Shown piece after piece: positions 32,101 to 42,691 of a DNA stretch of 64,000 bases. The notes under the pieces are model-generated. The model was not told the origin of the DNA and ran no database searches. It saw only the letters and a program-made list of their open reading frames with translations. The position numbers and the translations under genes are program-made. The stretch is from NCBI GenBank assembly GCA_947462335.1, contig OX381704.1, forward strand, positions 21,096,442 to 21,160,441. Reading direction: 5' to 3'. The DNA is from Harmothoe impar. Lineage: Eukaryota; Annelida; Polychaeta; Phyllodocida; Polynoidae. Numbering within the stretch: the stretch's first letter is position 1; each line of letters opens with the position of its first letter.

Positions 32101-35100
32101 ATGACAAAGGGCATAATACATGAAAGAACTATACCGTCCTTAAAGGGTTAGAGAGGTTTATAGCTGTAATATAAACACCGCCCCTAATCTTAAACCACTG
32201 TGCTGACAACAAGAGTCTGGTTTGTTTCCTAAACGGATGGACACTCGGCAAACACTGCCAGCTTCTGTAACCCTCTAGGGGCAGCATGATGCTTTAAAAG
32301 TTTAATGCACTATGCCCCTTTGTCGTCATGATACATGAATGGCACACTCATGTATCATGACGACTCTATGGGGTTTGATATATTCACAAAGGTTTGGCAT
32401 CATTCAATCGCTGGCCGGTCGGTGCATGATAACAGAACATGATAATAGAATGAAGCCTCGAGGCATTACGCAGTGCTTCAACTTAAAGGATTAAAACACG
32501 AGTATAGCATTGTTCTGAGTTGATTCCCATCACAAGAACCAAACTGACTACTTCTAGGTAATAGTATGTGGGATATCCTGACAGAAGAGGCCATACAGAA
32601 GGTCATGTAAGGGAATGAAATGCCTTTGTATTCTTCAAAAATGTCTTCAGCAGTTCTACATGTGTATGGCATTGTTCTGTAATACCTCAGTCAGAGAACC
32701 AACGTGACTACCTCCATGTCCGCACTGAACTGAGACACAGAACTACTCTAGATATGATGTTTGTATATGTCGTACAAGCAACAAGTATAATAGATATAAG
32801 ATTTACAGACATATTGATTTATCTATAAAGTTATGTCTGCTCTTCCAGCTTTAGGATCAACATTGACAAGGCAACTATGTGTTTAAAGCACCAAACAAGA
32901 CTTTTCACAACAGGACAACACGATAAAAGCCACCTGCCCCGCTCATGTTTCCCCACGCCTTGAGCACCACACATACAATCCTTACTCCCACAGGCTTATT
33001 GACACGACATGGTTTCAAAAGCAAAGATGTCTGTCTCAGTGGGGACAGTATGTTGTTCCAAAGCAACATTTGTCGTCATCATGTACCAATGCAGTGTCGG
33101 CGAGTAACTCGCGCCGGTGAGTAACTCGCCGGCACTGCATTGGTGTGAACACACTCGGAACGAGAACACAGGGGATGATGGGTTAGATTAGCTAACGGAT
33201 ATGAAGAAAATGTTGCTGTGTAATGTGTTATTACTATATATAAAATAAAGTGGTTTGAGTGATTGCCTTACTTTGAGTAAGATTGGTCTTTCATTCCTTA
33301 GTTATTTAGTAGGATATTCAAAACGATGGTTAGAAGGAGGGAAATACCTATCTTAACCACAGAAATTATTTAGCCGTGTGACACACCAAGCCTAGTGAGT
33401 GTTACTTAGTACATGCAAACTGTAGACCAAAACAAACTTGACGAGTCGTAGAGGGAAAATGCGGCAGAACTGTAGACCAACTCAGTGCCGGTGAGTTAAT
33501 CACCCGCACTGCCTTGGACCTCAGGATTCCTACAATTTCCAGGGGTGTGAAATGGGAAACATGATTTCCTCTGAAGATGCTGCATGACGTGCCGAGGAGA
33601 CTCCAAACCCTTGCAAGTGACATTAGTAGGGGGGTTTGGGGGTATGTCCTCCAAGAAAATTTTGAAAATCTAGAAGCCAAATGGTGCAATTTCATGTAAT
33701 TGGGAGTTCTGGTCTGATGATATTTCGAAGTCTCTCCCCCCCCTTACATAAAGGAAAATAAATTTCTCATTGGATCTGGACGAATCTCAGAAACTGTCGT
33801 GGAGAAGATAAAAATCTCGGATTTCCGAGTTTCCGCGGAGATTTCACACCCCTGATTTCAGATGGAAATTCCCTGAAATTTCCTTGTCGCGATATAGCGC
33901 TGGGCGCTGTTTAATTAGACCTACCCCGACTCTACTAGTCTATTTTCTCAAGATTGCCGGAGTTTCCCTGACCAACTGTTCCCATAACGCTCCCAGACCT
34001 GTGGGAACCCTGATTGGTGTATCATGACGACAAATTAAGAGGAAACCTTGAGCCATCAATATTATTCATGTAGTGCATAACCGGTTTAAGTGGTTGAGTT
34101 TGCATGTATGTGATTAGCAGCCTTCTAGAGCCCAGAGTGGAGAGAGACGTTAAGCAGCGTGAGCACCACGACACATTACAGCAGCGGGTACCTGAGTCTG
34201 AGTCATGACCTCCACCACCGCCACTCGCTGCCTCTCCCTCCACTCCTGAAAGCAGGCAACACATGGTTAGTGACTACACACGTGTCCTATTGCAGCTTAC
34301 AGTCAGGTAACAGTCATTGACACAGGTGTCCTATCACTCACAACTATCACCATTAAAGACAGAGGTCATTTTCTCTGCACGGTTAAAATCTCTAGCACGG
34401 GCATTCACGCTCCCATCACCTTCTTGGTCTACTCAAAATCAAGTGCATAAACTATCACACAGTGATTTGCCGTGAGGATGTAGCATTAATGAAAAATTCA
34501 TAATCAGCACACACCTTGATTTTTCTACACCCCCCCCCCCCCCCATTGTCTGGTCCACTTTTCGAACATGATTTTTTATAGATTGACTGTATTCTAACCC
34601 CTTTTTCAAAGATAACCTTCCTTTCATGAGTTTATTTCGATAGACTTAAATCATTAACCAATGAAATACCAGTGAAGAACTTACAAGCACTATATTGGCG
34701 TATCATACCGACCCCCTAATTCATTCATGCATTATGCCGACAAAATGCATGGCGTTTGCACACATCATGCCAACTAACTAATAGGGCATTAAATCCATTA
34801 AAGAACTTAAAGCTTAGTGTTCTACATCTTAGGAAAAAATTGAGCATGTATCTATTAAAGAGTTATCACCGTAAAAGCTTGTTACGCTGAGTTATGCGGA
34901 ATGGTATACTGATTATATCAACACTTAACATAAATGGCCCATCACACTAAAAGTAACGACCCTGGATGTAGGTCACAGACTGACACGTCCCCAGGTTCTA
35001 GTACCAGAATACCAATATAAAGGGAGTGGTCATTTTGTAACAAGGGGAGTGGGTGGGTGGACTCCTTCCCACCTCCAACTCCTGTTGTTATATACAACTG

Positions 35101-38100
35101 ACCACTCACTAAGGCGGCCTACAAGGTTACAGCTCCTGTGGCCGTGCTCTGGTCTGTGAGGGCGTGACCTGTACCTTGATATCACCCATACCTACAGCCA
35201 GGTGTCACTGTTATCACAAGGATCAAGGTGTAGATAAGATTAATGCCTCTCTGACAACTCACTGATCTGAGTTAATTAACCCAACACAAAGGTATAGTCT
35301 CACCACCAGGATTTACTCACTGTGGTTACATTTGGCTAGGAGTATACATCTGGCCATGTGTTAGCAGCAAAGAGCAAATAATACTAACAGGGTCCACTTA
35401 GGTGTCTTCCCATAGTTTAGCACTGTCCCTCATCAATGATGATATTGCTTAGAGTATAGCTCCAACATGCATCAACTCTGATTATTCTGTAAACTTTGAA
35501 TAATTTGAGTCATGATTGATAAACAAGTTGTTTACATTGGATTATTGTAGATTTCTGGTGTTCAGTCCACGTGGCTTCTGACCTGAGGGACAAGAAATCC
35601 TCAAGTGGACCCTCTTAGTATTCCTTGCTCTTTGGTAGCAGTGCATTCAGACCACTTAGAGCATTAGACCACTAAGATCCGCAGACGACGTATTCATAAT
35701 ACCTGCACTGTGACCATGTGCATTCCCACTGCCCTTATTGATTTGATCTACAAGCCCTTCTACCCAAACCTTCCCATGTATGATGGAGAGACCGACGTTG
35801 TTCACATTGATAAGCATGCTTATACCACAGCGGGCACGGAGAACAAAGCATTTCACACCTCTTGTATACTGTATACAGCTAGTGGCATAACGTATTTATA
35901 GGACTACTACCAATCTGTAGGGCTATAAGGCTCCTTCACAGTATTTCGCGTACAGATTGGTACACGTCCTATAACTACTACACATAATTTGGCGTGTGGT
36001 GTCAAGGCGTAAAGAAGCCGAATCACTTGTCACCCTAGATGCATACGATTTATCACAATACATACCATCACTGGAATATGAGTAATAAGGGACCTCAGTC
36101 CCTCTTATTAGGGTATTTTACTGTATCCAGCTAAAGAAAACCATGGTTGATACAATGGGCATTCAGGCTATAATTTTGATACAAACCAGCCAGATTTTAC
36201 ATTTTCATCCACAATCATGTCAGACATTTAAGCAGAGAACATTTAAGGGTTCACTATATACCTGCACTAGATCCGTGTGCGTGGCCGCTGCCGCCACTGA
36301 GCTGATCCACGAGCAGCATAAAGACGAAGCCCAGAACGAGGCTGACCCCGATGTACGTGTGCAGCTCCGTGCCGTGCCCGTGACTGTGACCGTGTCCCGC
36401 GTGGTCATGACCCGCGTGGTCATGGACATGTTCCGATCCCTTCACTGATATTTCTGCGGCTTTCTCGCCGACCTTTTCTATTGCTTTTTCAACTGCATGT
36501 TGTATGTGCTGATGGCCTTCTGAATAGAGAAAATTAGAAAAGACATCATGATAATACCATAGGCATTTCTTTCAAACAGGAATATATGTTGGGCCAATCC
36601 GGGAGGAAAGGCGGACGAGGGAAAAAAAAGGCTGGTTGAGGGTGAGAAAATTTCACCAAGAAAGTGTACCCTCAAACAGGAAAATATGATGAAACAAATC
36701 AATATACCGGTACCAATTAGGCTATGTGATTAGAACAGCACAACGGCTAACCCTTTATAGCCGGGTGTTCCCAGTGAAGCACAGGGAGAACCAGTAGCTG
36801 TAATCACATAAAACCTTAATGTACTATACAATTTTGTTGGCATGATGTATGACCGCAGCCCTTGGCTCTTAACTCGCCAGGGCTTCCTTCATACATCATG
36901 GTGACGACAAAAGGCATAGCACAGTAGTTGATTCATTAAAGCATTATATGGAACTTAAAGGGTTAATAGATCTAAGATACTCACCTCCTTGTGCCATATA
37001 GAGAGTGTGCACCCCCTCAGGTATGATGACGGCCAGCGCGGTCCCCACCAGCAGACCCGCTCCCATCACACTCACCAACTTCAACTTCTCCTGCAAACAA
37101 GAAAAGGGCTTTAATGATGCAATGGGTTAACCCTTTAATGAATGCGGCCCTGGTGAGTGCATTCATGCATTACCAAGCTAGCATGGTTACGTTGGGCCAA
37201 CGTTGGCAATGGTTGGCACCGTCGGACGCAATAATTTAACGTTGTGCCAACGTTGAAATACCAAGGTTGGATAAAATTTATGCTATACCAACGTTGCAAT
37301 GTTGGGCGAATGTTTGCGCCTGACGTTGGGACAACGTCAACATAATGACAGTTGGCATAACAGTGACCCAACATTGGCCCAACGTTGGCATGCTTACATT
37401 GGCTCAAATGGAATGCCACCGGCCAAAACTATGTTGTGCCAATGTTGAAATGCCAACGTTGGTGGCACAACATTGGCACAACGTTGGCATATTAATGTTG
37501 GGCCAACGTTGCATGTCCCACCTCCACTAGAGGGCATGGAAGGTTGTCAGAAGAGATTTTGCCCAGCAGATCCTTTATCTCTCATCATAAGTGGACATTA
37601 ATTGGGCCCCATGTGTGTTATAAAGGTGTTAAAGCCAGGGATATTCCATTCATATGCTATAACATACTTAATTACCAACTTTCCCAGTGACATAACAAAA
37701 TGCGGTAACATTGCCATGAGAACACCTTTTTAAGGTAATGGTAGGTATATAAGGTCTAAGGGATGGGATGGCTGTCTATCACCTCTTGTCCCTTTAAGGC
37801 CACCGCAAACGGCCTGTTTCGATCAGATGTCTCGATCAGTAACCAAGGAAAAGCTCTGTTTGCGGGAGCTCCACTGATCGGATCGGAGCATATCAAACAT
37901 GTTTAATATGCTCTGATCCGATCAGATGATCGAGACTGCTGATCCAAACACGTCGTTTGCTGTGGCCTTTAAGCTGATATTAAGGTGAAATGCAAAGACA
38001 GAAATGGCTGTTTCTAAACTAATTCTTGTCTTCAGCAGAATAAATCAGTTTAGTTATCATTGATACTCTATGAGCATAATACAAAGTTAGAATGGAATAC

Positions 38101-41100
38101 CTCTGGCAAACTATTTTGTGTCAATATCTGCACCTGACGCTGGAGAGTGGGTTACAGTGAGACAGAAAAGTTTATTTTCCCCCTAGGGCCTGAACTCTGA
38201 ATTAAACAAATGTTTTGATGTCAACATTCAAAAGTGTATCATTTGCACTCTTTTTGGAGTTAGCGACATATTTGCTGTGATTAGTGGGGTTCGACCTATT
38301 GTCAAAACAAAATATTGTCTCACTGTGCCCCACTATGAAAAATCAGGGGGCACAGTGAGACGCTAGGTGGGGCACAGTGAGACAGTGTTATGGTACACTG
38401 TGATGGATCATGTGATTAGGTGAATATATGAAAAATCCAACTTAAACCATATTTTTAAACTTTAAAACTAAGGAATAACACTTTTTGATAGTTATTCACT
38501 TCAAAATTTCCTCAGGTTGCGATCTCTCGAAATGTCCAAGCTATATTATCTGTCTCACTGTGCCCCGTGACCCAGCCAATCCACTGTAAACTATGCTATT
38601 CCTATGGTTTGTCTCACTGTGCCCCATCATGCCATCTAATCAACAATTCCCTGTCACAAATTTATGGGTCCATATAAAATTGATCCAAAATGATAATTTT
38701 GTAAAGAACATTTGTGTTCTTCAAAATCATGGGAAAATTTACCAAAATTCCTTTTGGTTGCCATGACGACCAGCTTCGTCGTAAATTTCAGAAATTTACT
38801 TTTTCAAAAATTTTGACTTAAATCATAGAAAACCTAGATCTACTTGTAGTGATCAAATTTTTCCCGTTTAAAAAAATAATAAATCATTTGTAACTTATAT
38901 GATCTACAATAAATTATTTTTGGCTATAACCCTAAATCCAGAGGCCCCAGGCCCTCTGTCTCACTGTGCCCCGTGTCTCACTGTAACCCACTCTCCCCTA
39001 CACTATCAACATATGACAGTTGGCATAACGTTGGGCCAACGTTGGCATGCTGACGTTGGCTCAAACGGAATCCCCCGGCCAAAACTATGTTGTACCAACG
39101 TTGGCATGCTGAAGTCAGTCCAACCCTCGACTACGTTAAGCCAATGCTGGGCCAACGTCAGGATGCTAGCTGGGTACTAGTATGCTGACCATGCAGGAAT
39201 GTATTAAAAGAAAAGACTGGCGTAGCCAAAAGTCTAGTTCTATGGATTTATTGTACATCAATAAACTTTAAACCAAGCTTTATTCCTCAGTTTCCTTATT
39301 CACATTGATAAAAAACTATTTTAAAACAATAAAAATGAACCAAATCCATCCACCATGGGGGCAGACATTTTGTTACGAGATTTGACCCGAAAGTGACGTC
39401 GGAAAGGACCACGGTAGGAGGCAGCAGACAGATTACTGCAGCCACTGTAGTCCCCAGGACTATACGACGCAGCAGCAGCAGCAGCAGCAGCAAGGAAGGG
39501 GTCGCGCTGTAATCTCAATTAAACCCGCAGATCTTACTGCACGTCCAGTAACAGTCAGAGTGCAATCGGGACAGGTACTCAGCTCTATATATAGGGGCGC
39601 TGGGCCTTTAAAAGCCAATGGTACATTAGCGTCCAATGCTACCGGGGTACAGGTGGTAGCGGTCATTGCCTCTATGGCCTACTGGACGTTCCGAGATAGC
39701 CGCGGCGGTCCCAAAAGCCGGGAATATGAATGCTAGGGGCGCTGTCCACCGGGTGAGGGTGGGCTGGTTGGGACCAGGGGAGAGGGGTGGTGTCACCCCG
39801 TGGTCAGCAGGCGGGAGGCAGGGGGGGGGGGGGAGCGGACAACACACCATGCACTCACGGATTAAGTAGGTCAGTGTGGGTATCACATAAGTGACCAGTT
39901 CTCCATTTCCCTTGATATTTATGAAATGGTATTCATACCAGGGGACAAAGGATGTACCCTCTACATGCAGTGTGAATTGTAAGCCAAAATTCACATTAAT
40001 AACTCTTCAAGAAGGGTGACACCGTTTAACCACATACATTCTCTATGAGCTCAGACTGGACCAGCCCCACCCTGCCACTGGTGTACACTGGTATCAGGCT
40101 GCAACCAGCTCAGAGGTGGGTCCCTAGCGGAACTCAGATCCCTTTCCCGGCTGGGGTAGCAGCAGAGTAGGGGGGTGGGGGGGGGGGGGGGGGCTGCCAG
40201 AGGGGACCGCCCCCGGGAATGAGGACGGACTGTTCAGTTCATATCTTGTAGGTGTCCCCAACGTGTAACAGGTCTGCCCCCTGATGGACTATGTCTAAAT
40301 ATGTATCCCTACAGTATATAGGTGCCGCCGTCTGGTATGATCAGTTGCAACTAGAGTGTTCAGCTGTGACGTGAGTGGCCGCGGAAATGGCAGCCCCCAC
40401 TCAGGCACACGATTTGTATCTTATTTTCAATTTAACTCTTAAAATATACATCCTTTTGATGAATGACACCCATACATACGTAGTAGGAACACAGCTGCTT
40501 TGAAACAGACTTGCTTGAATATACGATCCTCTTTTCTTTTAATCCTGTAGGGTCGACATGAAGCTTGTGTTATACAGTAAACGACAAGGTCGCTTTATTT
40601 AATATCTAAGTGTACATAGACAGCAATACCATGCTACTAGTACTACTACTAGACATCATATCATGCCTATATAAGGCTATAAGGGAGGGTTCATTATTTA
40701 TGGCAGGGGGGGGTGAGCGTTTGGCAAATCGAATACGTCAAAAATAATTGGCCCCCCCCTCGGAATTGAAAAAAAAAAGGCCCCCCCCCCTCGGAATAGG
40801 TTGAAAAAAAAGCGCCCCCCCCCCACCCTGGATCGTTTTCAACATTATTACAAAAACGATGTTGGTGTCTACTAATTGTATGCATTTAATCCTGGGCACT
40901 TTTTTACCTACAATTTACTACCTTGCAACAAATACATCCATTCGTTTTAGTGTAAACGTCTCATGATACTCGCTGGTGAGTGATGATAGTCAAACCTCAG
41001 ACACTTGACTTACATACCGTTGAGTTTAAGGGCCCCAGTGCTTATAAATTGGAAGCTCCCTTACTCTCAGTGCTTACATGAGGCCGGCACTTTTTTGAAG

Positions 41101-42098
41101 ACTGACAAAACGGTGGGCTATTCTGAGTGTCAAAAGTGATGCAGTGAGAAATTTGCTAGGAGTTTGAGGAAAATTTTTGAAAATTTTGAAAATATTGACA
41201 TAATTTGGTAAAATATAACACAGGCTGTTACCAAAATTCGCGACATTTCAACGTACTAAATTCGCGACATTTTTAGGAATACCCTTAAAAAAAAGGCCCC
41301 CCCCTAAGAATAGGGTAAAAAAAAAAGGCCCCCCCCTTTGAATACCCCTAAAAAAATTTGCCCCCCCCCTCAAATGCTCACCCCCCCCTGCCATAAATAA
41401 TGAACCCTCCCTAATATACCTTAGATTAGTTCCTTGGTACCCACCACCCCCTCCCAGCTCACATCACAATCTTTCATCTTTCAATTTTTATTCAACTCCA
41501 TCTTTCCATTTCAATTCAGCTACCGTAATATCATCCCATGTAAACACGGTTTGTTCTTCATATTTAACCTAATTCGTTAGTTTAAAAAAAACGGAATCTA
41601 GTTGTGACATTTCAAGGTAGATTCAACCAGACAGAAGAAGTACAATAATTCAGCAATACACATCCCGGTACAGAAGTCTAGATGTGTATTGACTTAGTCA
41701 CTTTTGTGACTATCGATTTTTCAGTTCATCTGTTTATGATCATTGAAGTCATTGTCATAGATTTTCATCTATTGCAATGCAACTCAATTACTTATGAATA
41801 CCGATATGTACGGTATTACATGTGAAAACCGTCAAGCCTACAATCTAACTCTCATGCTCAGCTTCAGGGATTCTGAGCTCACTGACTTTGAAGTTCCATG
41901 CCTGAGACTGGGAGTCTGACTGTCTGAGACTCACTCTCAGTTGTTGACTCACTGAAATGATTGAATGAAGCTGGAGAAAAACAGTAAGTTTGAGTAACCC
42001 ACCTCGGAGAGAGTGCAGGCCAGGGGGATGGATCCAGCAAGGTAACATCCTATCAACATGGCTAGGGACAGCAAGATGAGTGTCCATATGTCGTCCAT
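29113..42098 (-). CDS. SLC39A9: Zinc transporter ZIP9
   Basis: Seven minus-strand exons: 42098-42003, 37090-36985, 36519-36262, 34245-34192, 30332-30172, 29969-29835 and 29361-29113. All have GT/AG ends and matching phases (0,1,1,1,0,0), giving 352 residues (human 307). The N-terminus starts [21 protein letters not shown] His-rich cytoplasmic loop ([18 protein letters not shown]) precedes [18 protein letters not shown]. The zinc-site helices carry [14 protein letters not shown] and [16 protein letters not shown], and the protein ends LGHQH as in human ZIP9. It moves zinc into the cytosol from Golgi/secretory compartments or across the plasma membrane. Extra length lies in the His loop region, in exon 4 (Gly/Asp-rich) and before the last helix. 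It is divergent from ERH. Confidence 0.97.
30333..31715 (-). repeat. 63-bp minisatellite made of copies of the exon 5 splice acceptor
   Basis: About 22 tandem units of 61-63 bp lie in SLC39A9 intron 4 and run directly into exon 5. In gene orientation each unit contains a pyrimidine tract, TATGTTCCAG and then ATGAGCTGGGTGGTGTG, the first ~17 bases of exon 5. The array was therefore seeded by duplicating the exon 5 junction. Reading on from an upstream copy gives an in-frame TAA within 40 nt. Confidence 0.95.
31900..32155. repeat. Fold-back repeat family member (two units)
   Basis: Contains GATGCATAAATATAGCCCTGG and GCGCTGCATTCAAGCATCATG in opposite orientation, a second similar pair, and ends CCTTAAAGGGTTA. 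Confidence 0.7.
32285..32400. repeat. Fold-back repeat family member (short)
   Basis: GTCGTCATGATACATGAATG is mirrored by CTCATGTATCATGACGAC with almost no spacer, forming a hairpin. Confidence 0.65.
33070..33160. repeat. Fold-back repeat family member
   Basis: CACCAATGCAGTG-type arms surround GGCGAGTAACTCGC and GTGAGTAACTCGCC, a variant of the same family. Confidence 0.6.
34690..34800. repeat. Fold-back repeat family fragment
   Basis: Shares CATTCATGCATTATGCCGAC and the terminal GGGCATTAAATCCATTAAAG block with the family. Confidence 0.5.
35703..35820 (-). pseudogene. Decayed duplicate of the 3' end of SLC39A9 exon 3
   Basis: In SLC39A9 intron 3 the minus strand encodes [14 protein letters not shown], then [18 protein letters not shown] and a GT donor in the same phase as exon 3. 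Exon 3 ends [13 protein letters not shown], then [18 protein letters not shown]. Twelve of the last 18 residues agree and the donor is kept. The copy lacks the His-rich loop and has charged residues in what should be a membrane helix, so it is probably a relic, although an alternative exon cannot be excluded. Confidence 0.6.
36747..36966. repeat. Fold-back repeat family member, both ends visible
   Basis: Begins TAACCCTTTATAG and ends CTTAAAGGGTTAA. The centre pairs GCATGATGTATGACCGCAG with CTTCCTTCATACATCATGG around GGCTCTTAACTCGCC. Confidence 0.75.
37176..37520. repeat. AACGTTGG-rich repeat, copy 1
   Basis: Many copies of GCCAACGTTGGCA-type words in both orientations, with blocks CCGGCCAAAACTATGTTGTG and ATGACAGTTGGCATAAC that recur at 39010-39175. 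Lies in SLC39A9 intron 1. Confidence 0.85.
38090..39175. repeat. AACGTTGG-rich repeat, copy 2, interrupted
   Basis: The left piece ends TCTGCACCTGACGCTG and the right piece resumes CTATCAACATATGACAGTTG. The uninterrupted order is seen in copy 1 at ~37310-37360. The interruption is an 855-bp inverted-repeat element. Confidence 0.7.
38142..38996. mobile_element. Inverted-repeat DNA element in SLC39A9 intron 1
   Basis: Ends share GGAGAGTGGGTTACAGTGAG as terminal inverted repeats. Internally CTCACTGTGCCCC and its complement GGGGCACAGTGAG recur at least six times in both orientations. No transposase ORF; target duplication not evident. Confidence 0.7.
39469..39492. repeat. GCA trinucleotide repeat, about 8 units
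   Basis: Perfect (GCA)n run in SLC39A9 intron 1. Confidence 0.95.
40683..41411. mobile_element. Non-autonomous PIF/Harbinger-like element
   Basis: Terminal inverted repeats of ~44 bp, beginning GGGAGGGTTCATTATTTATG and continuing GCAGGGGGGGTGAGC, match almost perfectly. TAA duplications lie outside both ends (40680-40682, 41412-41414). The interior has several poly(A)-poly(C) blocks (AAAAAAGGCCCCCCCC) and no transposase. The close match of the ends suggests recent activity. Confidence 0.8.
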
Positions 42099-42691
42099 GG
42101 TTATTTGTTATTAGGACGCTTGTAAGAATTCCTATATCACAAAGATCACATATGGAGAACGTCTTTTCAGTTTTGCTTTGCGGCACGGATCAACATCGTG
42201 GCAACTTCACAGGGGGCGCTCGCGACCGTAAATAGTCTCAAACCAAAACATGTTCTAAATAGTTGATCATTATTCTCCTGATATTTGCATTTAAAATATA
42301 TTCCAAAATAAAGATAGCATATATTAATAAGATTAATGCATGTTTTTTAAGTAACCTCTTGTTTAGAGATAAAATGTATTTGCCGAGTCTTGTTTCGAGA
42401 CTATCAAGCACCTGTTCATGTCTTGGAATGCAATATTTATTATTGTTACTTTAAATAAACATATGAATGCAATTAACTCTCCATAAACCCATCTCGGTTT
42501 GTAATAAATATGTTTTCTTATTCATTTCTATTAATATCTATTGTAGAATATCAGCCAAGAACTCGTAGTTTAATTAACCGATATGGTCCCCTTAATTTGT
42601 GCTCTGATACCTAAATTTCCAGCCGGGGCTTCGCGTCGGTGCACCTGCAAAAACTTGTTATTTTGAGTAGAAATCTGCATTATACCACAAA
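42099..42691. promoter_or_regulatory. Bidirectional promoter region between SLC39A9 and ERH
   Basis: About 590 bp separate the divergent start codons. The sequence contains no repeats and no clear TATA box. A shared promoter is inferred from the layout; start sites are not visible. Confidence 0.6.
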
